From NCBI GenBank assembly GCA_013398175.1, contig VZRZ01004849.1:1-64000 (forward strand): 64,000 bases of DNA, written 5' to 3'. The stretch is from Climacteris rufus (taxonomy: Eukaryota > Chordata > Aves > Passeriformes > Climacteridae). The translations under genes were made by a program, and so were the position numbers. Below are positions 11,501-23,500 of this stretch, piece after piece. Within the stretch, counting starts at the first letter, position 1, and every line of letters begins with the position of its first letter. The notes beneath the pieces were generated by a model, which was not told the origin of the DNA, made no database searches, and was given only the letters and a program-made list of their open reading frames with translations.

Positions 11501-14500
11501 AACCTTGTCTGTGTTATTGTGACACCTCAATTCTGTTAAATATCAGTGATTATCATGGGTTGTTTATGTCTTCTGCATGTCAGCAGTGTCTGACAAGAAA
11601 TGTCCTAACTTTTTCGACATCCTGCATTTGGACTGTTTAATATAGCTGGTCATGTGTCCTTTTTGTATGATTTTATTGTATTTTATTGTTTCTACTCTGC
11701 TTGTCTGGAAACAACTATGAACTTGTATAAATACCTGTTCCTATACATGGTTGATCTCATCAGCTTAATTATGTGAGGATGTTAAAATACAGAGCTATCT
11801 GTGCATGCTGACATTTGTTCTGTTGCTGTCATTTTGTGTGTTTTTGAAGCATATAACGTCCTTGAATGATCAGTTATTTTAGAAATGAAAATTTGGTTCC
11901 CTTTAACTTCATCTTGCATTTTGGTATTAACCTGGTATTCTCAATGTTTTTGTCCTATGGGCAGTGCTGTGAACAAACAGCACTTACTGTGTGAAACTGA
12001 AAAGTGTAAAAAAAAGTAAGGGAAAAAATGATGTGGCTCAGCAATACCAGTGTTTTCAGTAAATGCATCTTAAAAAAAATACAGCAAGTAGATTTCCTAT
12101 TTTTGTTGTGCTTATTGTTACATACTATTTAATTTGATTTTTCTTGTCTGCAGAATGTAATAAATTTTATACTTTTTAAAAATAAATTTTTCACTCTTAA
12201 ATAGGACACAAGTTGTCTAATTTGCTTTTCAGATGGTGCACTGAAGGAACCACCTGATTTTACTCTGATGTGCACTTATGTATCTATTAGATAATCAATA
12301 GCTCTTTCTATGTAGTAATCAAGGTAATTTAAATAAAAATTATACTTTGCAGTGGGGTGCAAATTTTTAGAGTAATTTTACAGTTTCAAGATTTTACTTT
12401 TAATTAAGAATCAGAGTATTATAAAAATGAATGTTAATTATTGATACACTAATTTTTCCCCTTAAATATTTTTTCTCTCCTCCTACATAGGCAGAAGGCT
12501 ATGTAATTGGAAGTTGCATCAAACATATTCCTATTGCAGGTAGAGATATTACTTACTTTATTCAACAGCTTCTAAGGGAAAGGGAGGTAGGAATTCCTCC
12601 TGAACAATCTCTGGAGACAGCAAAAGCCATAAAGGTACACCCTCCTTTATCTTTTAATAAATATGTAATAAATCTCCACGAGCTAATTTTTGGCCCTAGC
12701 AAGTTGCCAGTGGCTCTCTTAAAAATGCAAATGTAGGCAGTGTATTGTAATTACACCAGCTTCTGGTGGTTTATCCAGTCAAGTGTGGGGGAAGGAGAAA
12801 GAGGAGGAAAATATTCATGCTAGACTGTTTGGAGTGAGTACGTTCTGCAGATGAAATCAGCATTTAAACTGTAACGTTGTTTAAAATTTGCTTTGTTAAT
12901 TGAATTTAAAAAAATGCAGAGTGATTGTGTGGGTCTGATCTTGCAGTGAAAACTTGCCCTTGGACTTCTTTATTGTCACAGACCTACTGTTGGTGATGTT
13001 TTCATTTTGAGAGAGGCAAATGTAGCTGAGTCAGCGTGTGCAGCCCTCTGGAGGCAAATGGGCCTCGAGCCTTGGCTTGTGGGGCTGAGTCCTCAGTAAT
13101 GATTTGGGTGAGAACGCCTTGGACAGCCCCAACAACGCTCACAAGCTTTTGTTTTCTGATTGTGCTGCGCTTTAATTCACCAAGACACTCATTAATTTGG
13201 CTGTTTCTCATGCCTGGCGTTTCTGAACAGGAGAAATACTGTTACATTTGCCCTGACATAGTGAAAGAATTTGCCAAGTACGACGGGGACTCCCGCAAGT
13301 GGATCAAACAATACACCGGCATCAACGCCATCAACAAAAGCAAGTTCGTTATCGATGTCGGCTACGAGAGGTTCCTCGGCCCCGAAATTTTCTTTCATCC
13401 CGAGGTAAGAGCAGGAGCTGCAGTCAGGCTGAGCCATTCGCGGTGCCCAGGCGCCATCCCGTGGCAGTGGGGCACCACTGAGCCTCCTGAACACAAGGTG
13501 CGCTCACAGGTAACTTCAGCACGGCACAGGCATTTCTCTGATGTCCCACATAACATTGAAAACACCTCCTTCTGTTCCTTTAAAGGCGGTCTAAACTTTA
13601 AAGGAAATTGTCTGACTTTACAGTTTTTATATAGTATTTTTCTCTTTCTTTCAGCATCAGTTTAGACAAGTCTGCTTTTATGCTGTGTATTTGATTATGT
13701 TGCCAATTTGGGCACTACTCAGCATTGCATTGATTATACTCTAAATATTGGATGCAGACTTTGAATACTGAGTTAATTTATAAGGCATGGATGGTAAATT
13801 TGTCCTTGAAGGAAGTGCATTGCAATCTCTTGTTGGTGTGGTCATAAGTAATATGTACAATTCTGGGAAAGATTACTTGTACCTCATCTGTCTGATTTTT
13901 GGTAGTTTGGTTTGACTGAGTTTCAGAATATTGTGGAGAGGAAAGAGTCAAGTTTTAATACATGTCCTCTCCATTTCTGCACACTAAGTTAAATTTATGC
14001 AGGCACCCATAGTCTGTAATGAAAAAATTTTATTAAAATCCACATTAACACTGGTGAAGTTGCCCTTTTTCTACCTTCCTCCTTGGAAGGGTATTAAAAA
14101 GCTTCTTTCTCTCACCTTTTGTCTAAATTCCAGCTTTAATTTTCTATGGTCAGTTTGTAGGCATCTGATCTTCTGCCAGTATGAAATCTCTGGGCTAAAT
14201 AGTTTTTCTTCCCTGCTGTTTGCCCACATGATCTAACAGAGAGCCATTGAATCCCATGTCAGAGACCATTTAAGAGCTCCTGTTTCCATAGTCTCTACAA
14301 GGACTGTTGGGATCAGGATACAGGACTAATTTCCTTTCTTTTTTTTTCATTTATTGGTAGTTTCTTGACTCTGCATTAAAAAAAACCCCAAACCTGAACT
14401 GATTTTCTAGACAAGAAAAACATACTAGATGATGTGTCCTGCATCCAAAGAGAATTTCTTGTTGGACTTATAAATAACTCCTCACTTGAAAGGGTATCAA

Positions 14501-17500
14501 GTTAGTTAGGTAAAAGCTGCCTTTGGTAAAGCTGTCTTGTAACCTTTTCCTATTTTCAGCCTACAGAATTTGTTCTGAAGTCTTTAATACTCTTGAAGTT
14601 AGGCCTTGGGGTTTGTGATTATCCAGATTATTTGTCCACTTTTTAAATTGGGTATTTTACTTGCTGCTCTAACCAAATGATATTGGTTAGCAGAATGCAA
14701 TTTCACATGTCAGTTCCCTTGTCCTTGTTCTGGGGTGATGCTTTGGATGCCATAGTTCTACTTAGTCCTTTTTCCCTGCTGTTCTGTCAATATCTTTAAG
14801 GAGAGCTCAGGAGTTTACAGGCTGTAGGTGATTCAGATAAAAACTCTCCATGTGCAGCACCATGGCTGCTTTCTTCTCTTTTGACCTATGTGACTTCATG
14901 TTGTAGCTTCTTGCATGATTAATTCTTATTGTGGAAATCAGCTTGAATTCTTGGGGATTTCCCCCATCATTCTTACAGCTCCTGAGCAAGAACCCAACTT
15001 CCTTTGCTCATTTTTCTCAGTTCAGTGTACACTTTTTATGTTTGACTGTTGTTATTTATTCATCCAGGTAGATACCTCATCTTGGGTATGTAAATCCCAC
15101 ATAGTTTCTACACCTTTGGAAAAGCTTTTCAATTATAGTATCTCTACAATAATGTATTTTTATGTATTGGTAATTAATTTAATTTCACAGAATTTAACCT
15201 CTGAAAGGACAAAGCCTAGGCTATTGGTAGTTCTTTTTTGTAAAGCTCCTGTGAAGTTTTAGGTTGAAAATTGCCACTAGACTGTTCTCTAGTATTAGCA
15301 ACTCTTGACTCTCTAGTATTTATAAATACAGAAATATACATTAGCACTATATTGATGTTTGCATTGATGGGGACTTTCACTCAAAACCTTAGACTGTGTA
15401 TGGCTTTTTGAATATGAGATACTTCTTATGTTTGGGGAAAAAATCTGACTCTTTGGTGGGAATCCAAAGGAAGTATTTTGATGGTATTAAAATTTTTTTA
15501 CAGGGAAGCATTCCGATTTGCACACTATTTTTATCTCACTTGAAAGACAGGACCATAGTGCACAGTTAATATTGCAGGAGAACTCAAACTCGGGTTGCAG
15601 GCAATAAAAGGTCCATAGTGCATAAATTGTAAGCAGCAAATTTATGACCAAGGAAGAGAATCTGAGTTTCTCAGAAACAGGAATTCTCATTTCCCTTGTA
15701 CAGAAGCATGTTTGTTTTAATGTAGAACAAGTGGTGAGCAAGACTTTGGTTCTCACCTATCCTCTATTATAAAATCTCTCCACAGTCTCATTTCTGCTTT
15801 TTATTTCTCTGTTCTTTGGATGACAAATGTAATGCTTGTTCTGTTTCATTTTAGTTTGCTAATCCTGATTTCATGGAGTCCATTTCAGATGTAGTTGATG
15901 AAGTTATTCAGAACTGTCCCATTGATGTCCGGCGTCCATTATATAAGGTATGGCCTTTGTTGTAGGAGAAATGTAACTTATTTAAACACTAAATAGCAGC
16001 ATCATGATCAGAAGCATATACATGGCTACCACTTCCCTCTCCACGATGAGAAATGTGAACTTTTACTAGAAATAAAGTTCAAGTTTAAAAAAAGTGCCAC
16101 TTCTGAATGCCAGTGGATATTTGCTGCTTTTTATTTTTGAAAGAAAAGTGTCAGTAAAGGCTTGGTATGTAGGTAAGTGTTGTCCCTGAGGAACTGGGAT
16201 TTGTAGCTGACTTCTATAATTTTTGTGCATGAAGGTCTTTGGCTTTTGCCCATTTTAAGGGTTCCATCATGGTCTTTCCCCTCTCACTCCATCTCCTGCT
16301 TCAAATACAATTTTTTTTCATAGTCTTGTCTTGTACCTGCCCACTGTCTGCAGTGTTAGCCAGTATTGAACCACTTATAAAGTACATGAAAATTTAAAAT
16401 ATTTTATGAAACAACAATTAGGTCAAATCTGCCCAGGGTGTGGTCCAGAGAGTACTTGCAGTTTCTGGTTGTTTAAAAAATGAGAAGTAAGGTGCTGACA
16501 TGTATAGCCCATGGCAAGCTCTGTCTGTATTGGCAGCACATCCCACCTACTGTGCTTCCTGGTTTTCTGCTTGTGCAGGAGCAGTACCATTTTGGAAATA
16601 ACAGCATAAAGCAACAGCATGCAGAGGTTTGCTCACTCATGTAAAAGGTGGTGGTTTTCCTCATCTGTTAGAAAGAGCATTAACTTCTAACTACATCATA
16701 CCTCAGGGTAATTTGTAACTATTCAAATTTTGCAGTCTGTTTTACTTGCCTGGTAAACACCCTCTGTAATCTAGAATGAAATGTAGCACTCCAGAGCACA
16801 TCTGAGGGACAGGATAAAAGGGGAGGTTAACCTATTTGACAGGCTCATGTGTGAGTTCTGCAGTAGATGTCTTCAATGGCTTCAAGCTTAGGTATGTTGC
16901 AGAAGGGTTTAGGCACCCCTTAGTGTGTGGATGTGCTTAGAGTCTGCTTTTTACCTGAAAGACCAAATCTGCCCTAGAGCAACAGCTTCTTTGCTGGGTA
17001 GGGTTTAGTATTGACTCCAGAAAGTGGTATTTCAAATTTGGTTTTAAGTTACTCTTGCCTCATCATAATCAGCAGATAAATAACTTTCCCTTGGCTTTCC
17101 ACTGATTGAGACTGTTTTCCCTTTTTCTGTTTTTCATTATACTTGCATAATTAAAATAATGTTTCACTATTGCCTGTTGAATGTAATGACAGATGTCAGT
17201 AGTTATTAATGGTAGTTGTTGCTATATTCTCTAAGCTAGGTCACTTCAAAGGGATGAGCATCTCTGTTCTCATGGTTTAAAACAGTGTATGGATGCAGAA
17301 ATATTCCACTCATACTTTCTAGGGTTTATCAGATTCACTTGCCCACAGTGCTGAGTGGTGGCCAGCCAATGCCTTGTGCTTTGGAGCTGGGTTTCCATCA
17401 AATGTATTTGAACTCTTCCTCAATGTTCTGCAGAAAATACCTAAGAGTACCCTTCTTGCAGATTTTATGTGGTGTGGATCATTTTTTCACATCTCTTCAT

Positions 17501-20500
17501 GTCCTGTGGTATTTCTCTTTCTGACTTTTATTGCCAGTATCCCTGTTTCCCAATCTGATTGACATCTGTCTTACAAGGCCAGTAATCTTCCTATCATGGT
17601 GATCTTTGGGCCAGCAGAACCTTCATGAGACTTGACTTTTTTAGCCAGATATGTCACAACCCACCCCTAAGGGGAAGGAAGCACCTAGGATTTGTGAATG
17701 CTCAGTGGTCAAAAGGAATGACAGAAAGTTTTGTTAGTAAATTACATAATTGGCATGGAAGTGGATGTGTTAGTCCCTGACCTACTGTGTAGGCACACAG
17801 CAGTGGGGTTTGGATAAAGGGGTAGGGTGAAAGGGAAAAGGGAAATTCAGGAAAGAAAAAAACAGAATAAAGAAAAATGAAAAGGAAGTCAGCAGTCCTG
17901 GTTTCAGCATCAATCCTGAGGATAAGTGTCACTCCAGCCACATCAGTCTGGCCAAAGAGATGTCCAGGGTCTTGGAGGCATCCCTGGGCTTGGGGTGAGG
18001 GTACCTTTTTGTGGACAGGCTTCTCTGCCCCAAACAGGGCTCTCTTGCTTTCTATGTAAATTGGTTACTGTGTGTAGTCTGTTCTTTCAGGCCTTTCTGG
18101 AAGTTGGTTGGAGGGCTTTGGGGGTCTCTGGTGGTACTAAACCCACCCTATTGTCCATGTCCACTTCCTGCCACTCATTCCTTGTACAGTGTTGTGGTTC
18201 TTTCTTATGGAAAAGTGCTGCCCTGTCTCTGCCTGGGCTCCCTTCTCCAGCCAAATTTTGTTCTTTCTCACAGTGTGTTAATACCAATAGTCCCTGGTTA
18301 TTACCAGCAATTCTTCTGTTGTTACCAACAGTCCTTTGTTGGCTCCATAGCCATCTGGTTATTGGTGTTTGAGACATACACATGAACCTTCTGGGAATCA
18401 AGAGCTCAAAAGGATCTCACTTTGCAGTGCTGTTTACAGGGTTATTAGAGAGTGGCCTTTAGTCATAGTAGTTTTCCATCCTGGCTGCAACTTGAGTTGT
18501 AAATTTCTTTGAAGGTTCAGTAACAAAAATATTATTCCACTTGGGTTGGTATTCAGGCAAGAGAAATAAGCTTCCAAGGCTGTTTGTTAGAAACCAGGTG
18601 CACACCAAACACCTGTTAGTTCCTGGGAACAGCCAGTGCTTCTGTGAAGCTCAAAAAGGGCCAAGTCCAAGAGCATTAGGAGCTAATGAGCCTAATGAGC
18701 ATTCCTCAGATCCCAGTGGGGCCTGGGGTGAGTGGGATGCACCACCAAAAATCCATCCCACGGCTGAAATCGACTTCTCTGTGCCTCTGCAAGATCCCAT
18801 AACCTGCAGCTGCTCCATACCAAGCACAAACATTATTTCACACATGATGAAGCCTATTTTAATTGTATAATGGTTGCCAGCAATGCACTGTGTAATTCCT
18901 GTGATTGCACCATCTTAATGTGATTGCTTGGAAAAACTGATCTGTATTCTCTAACACAGACTTGAGAGTTCTGGATTGCTTGGTGTGAGTTGCTTTCTGC
19001 CAAAATAGAAGGAGATAGGTATGGATTTGAAACCAGGGAACTTGCACTGAAATTTGAAGAAATAAGGTGCTTTTTGGTGGTTTAATTTTTCTTTTTTTTT
19101 TTAGAAATCCCAAATCTTCAGAAAGCAGAATGAAATTCAAACTGAGTTCTCAAATGAATTGAGAAATGATAGAGGAGATAATTTTTGGATCTTACCACGT
19201 GGCTGAAGTAATCTAGCATCCTGGCTATGTTGGTCATTCCTATGTGTTGAATTCCATTGAAAAATGACCCATCCTACATGCAGCTAGAAATGCTGCTTTT
19301 GTGGGGGTCAGTGAGACAGTGCCTCACCCTTGGCATTCTCTGGGAAGAATGGTGTATAGTTCATCTAGTTCTGGTTTTTTTGAGACTTCTTTAATTTCTT
19401 TTTTTCTTAAAATATCATTCCACAACTTTTCCTTATACTTGTCTCGTAATTATAAAAATACATAGTGTAACTGATATCTCAGAAATGCAGAATTACAGGT
19501 GGAGCACAGTAGCATGGTGGGGATATGATCTGCACAAAAATGAGACTTTTCCCAGTTTCCAGGTCCCTGTGAGCACACTACTGAACACTACTGCACACCC
19601 AGCTTGCATCAGTGGTGAACATCTGCTCCTGTGGTACAGCCACAACAGATGCTAATGGGGAATGTTTTCAATACTATTGCTATTTAAAAGTTCCTTTTCA
19701 ACCTGGAAGTGCTCTGGAACTTATCCTAACATTTGTCAGTCAGGACATGAGTTTTGACACTTGGTGTCAAAAACCAATTTCCTAGTGAATATAGTTATAG
19801 TAACTTTAAAAGGCTTTGAAAAGTTTTAAAAACTGCTTGCTATCCTAATAAACAGTGGTTTTTGTTAGTAGCAGGTTCTCCCAGTTCAAAGGATGGAAGT
19901 GTAGGGTCACTGATTGTCCCTACAATTGATTTCTTTCAGTTTTTCTCTGCTGTGTTTTTTGGCACAAATATATGAATGAAAGAATATAAGATAAATGGCA
20001 TCTGAAACCAGGTAAATTCTGTCAGAAATACCTCTGGAAGATCCTAGATGACTATGTTTAAATGTTCCTGATTCAGATCATGATGGAACAAGTGGTAACA
20101 TCCTTGACTTCAAACTTTTAAGCCAGCTTCTCAAGCTGGAAACACTGCATGAGGTGGGGACTGTAGTGCATTGTCAGGTGTGGTGTTGTATTGGATATGC
20201 ATCACCCAGGTTTTCTGTGGAAACACAGGTGCATGGAGGGAGGATTTTGACAATATTAGCTCTATTTCTTAGAGAAGGTGACTTCTTAGCTGGGTGTGCA
20301 GCTGTTGTGGACTCAGATTAGTCTCTGTCAAAATGAAAACTTAGTGAAATAGTGAACTTCAGCTTGTTGCTGCAAGACTTGGACTGCCCTTCTTGTGTCA
20401 ATGTTCACTCAGCAAGTTAAACTGCCCAGCTCACAAGAGCCCATCCTCAGAGACTGAGAGGTCCCAGGTGCAGGGTGTGATAGAAACCCCCTGACATCAC

Positions 20501-23500
20501 TCCTGACCTGAACTGCTGGGAAATAGGAGCACTTGGTGTGAGAGCAGCTCCAGCTGCACAGCCTGGTGGGTAGATGGCACTGTTTGACTGGCTTTGCTGC
20601 TCTGTGCTCCAGCAGCACAGCAATTCCCTGCTACTGACCCAGCAATTCCCTGGTACTGACCCAGGGCACGGTGGGGAGGCTGCAGAGGCTGCCAGGCTGT
20701 GGGATCCACTGGCACCATGACAGGACATGGGAAAAGAACAGCATTCCTGCTGTGTTCCTGCTGAATACTGCTGTATTCCTGCAGTGTTCAAGTGGGAGCC
20801 CTAAGTGATTAACTGGTGTTGGTGTAGCACAGGAGAACTGAGGAGAAGCCCTGTTTATTCCTATCACAGCTGTAAATATATTTATAGGATTATTCCTGTG
20901 AGTTGGTTTAACAATATCTCAGTGCATCTGCAGGATTTTCTGGTTACTTTTGTGTCTGAGGCATACTTCTGCAGAATGGCACAACCATAAGTCATGCTGA
21001 AATCTTTTGCTGTCGCTTGAGTTGTTAAATGAACTTTAAAAATCATGATTTTAAGGAAAAAAATGGTTTATTTAGAAGTAAACATATTTAAATAATAGTG
21101 TTTCTCACAATACATTTACTTCTTTGTACTATGTTTGTTGTTTGTTATGAACAATATTTATCCTTACACTTTCCATGATATGTTGGCAAATAGTGCCCTG
21201 CTTTAAACAAATTAATAGAGACATGTAGCTTAATTGATTCACTTGCTATGAAGTCCTTGGCTTCAGCTTGTGAACCTTCCCACATTTACCTGTAATAATT
21301 TTTATTAACAGTCATATATTGCTCTCATTACATATCTCTGGTGGTCTGGTCATGTCATGTTAACTTTAATTTAGGCTGTCAGTTGGAAAGAAGAGAAAAT
21401 GGGATGTGTTGTTTTTACTTGCCAAAAAACCACTGGGTGCTTTTCAGTTTGGTGCTGCAAAGTCTGATATGTCCCACTGAGAGTGTGCTCACACCATGAT
21501 TCACAAACCACTTCGACACCTTGTGTTTGGTTGTGCTGAGTTCTGCAGGAGCTAATTTCACTCTCTGGAATTTTTATGTAAGCTTGATTTAGAGATTTCT
21601 GTTGCAGCAGCTGGGTGGCTTTGTTGGGTAACTTCATATCTTTGCAGTGTTGCACTGTACAGGCATAATACCAGAAATGGTACTGTGAGAAACTCAGTAT
21701 CACAGAGTTAATAAGAGAAGCAAAAGTTATGGATGAGAAGGGAGAAATTTTTTCCCAGCCATCTGAGATGATCTTGTTCATCTTAGAGATCTTTTCCACC
21801 CTTAATGATCTATGATTGGTATCCACTCCCCTGGTTTCCTTCCAGAAATAGCCCAAGTTCATTTATTTACTTGTTGTGGTGAACTTTTTCAGGTGTGTGG
21901 AAGTTCTTCATCCCTCTCTTCTAAGGGAATACATCCTTTTGGAACAACTTAAATTTTCAGCCACTTAGCTTTAAAAGTGAAAATCAGCTGGAGATTTTTT
22001 CCATCAGCAGGTGTGATAATTGGTGTTAGGTGAGAAAGCTGTGGGCTGCTTGGAGCTGTAAAACCAGCTGAAGTGTGGTTGAGCAGAGTAAGATCAGAAG
22101 GAGTCTTCTTTAAAGGAATCAGTTGGAAAGAGATACTTAAAGCCTAACTTCTTTGATATCTTTTTCTGGGAGGCCAGAGGATTCCCTGGCAGGCTGAAAA
22201 CCCAAACATTACTAGTAAGGTTTCTCTGCAGACATATTTAGCATTGTTATGTGTTTTTTTTTGTTAAGTAGTTACTGAATTACTCAGTTATTCTAGAGAA
22301 AATATTTGAGAGGTCAGGGTGGAGCAGGTGGTTGGTGCTCCCTTGGTTTTTTTGGGGGTGTTGTTTTTGATCTGACCATCTTTTCTCACCTTTATTGTCT
22401 CCTTTGTAAGTGGTGGGTGTAGGGTTTGAGGGGTGTGGAATGGATATGGATTCTGCTTTCACTGTAAGTGAGGAGTACCTGGCTTCTGACCTTGCAGAAA
22501 TCTGACCTGCTGAGTTGAGATATCTTACCAAAGTCCATATGGCAAAAGTCTTCTACTGAAGACTTAGCATGGATTTGGTCCAGTGCTGACAAGAAATGCA
22601 GGGAGCAGGGGAGCTGTAACTGTATAATTCACCATCTTCTAGTGGCAGTTGATGTCACCTCATTAGTTACATCCAAAATTTTGCTTAGCCTGGCTGGTCC
22701 AGATATGTGATAATGAGGTGACTCATGTTTTCAACATTTGTACCTTGGTGCTGCTGTTCTCCTTGGCCAGTGTTACTGTTAAACTCGTTTCAGTGTGTAG
22801 CAGTACTTGAATAATCATAATCTAAAGAAGGTGTAAACTCTCAGCCTCTAACCCTGGCATAACTAACTGGGTGGAAAGATCCTCCCAATGACACTGCTAA
22901 CTCTGTAGTTGTGTGAGTTGGTCTTGCATGTATTAGAAAAAATTATTCTTGGGTATATTCTGGAATCTATTTTTAGTGGTAGCATTGTCCACTTTGTGGA
23001 GCATGCTCGAAGTGTAATTTGCTTTGAATAGAATTATTGCTTTCACATTCTTTGCCAACTTCATTACCTCCAGGTAATATTTTCTGATGGCATCTTTTTA
23101 ATTGCTATTTCATCACTCAGGTTGGTTGTTGTCTTTTTTTGCCCATTAGCAATTTCCTTGTCCCACGTGGAGTGCATGACCACTTTGATGCAGGGGAAGG
23201 AGATGTTCTTGTGTTCGGGGGGGAGTAGGGGCAGTCCTCCCTCCTACTTTAATTTTAGGACCAGCTGTGATTTCTGGCTCCTTTCCTCTTCCCTGTCCTC
23301 CTCTTCCCTTTTGGAAATGTTTCAGTAGTGTTATAGGGACATGTGCTTTTCTTTTATGCACACCTGCCTTGTTATGAATTCTTTTATACTGTAGATAATC
23401 TGAAGCTGTGAAGAAATGAGTTTTTCCTACTGTAATGGTTTTTATGTTGTGCAGGGATTTTTTTCATGAATAAACAAACAGCTTTCTTCTCACTTTACAA

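Noticed and set aside
13036..13665. 209-codon open frame through exon 8
   Set aside because: Only 13,231-13,404 is coding. The rest is intronic read-through past good acceptor and donor sites.
21371..21862. 163-codon minus-strand frame in intron 9
   Set aside because: No recognisable family, no splice or promoter context, overlaps a CR1-like tail. Length is compatible with chance.
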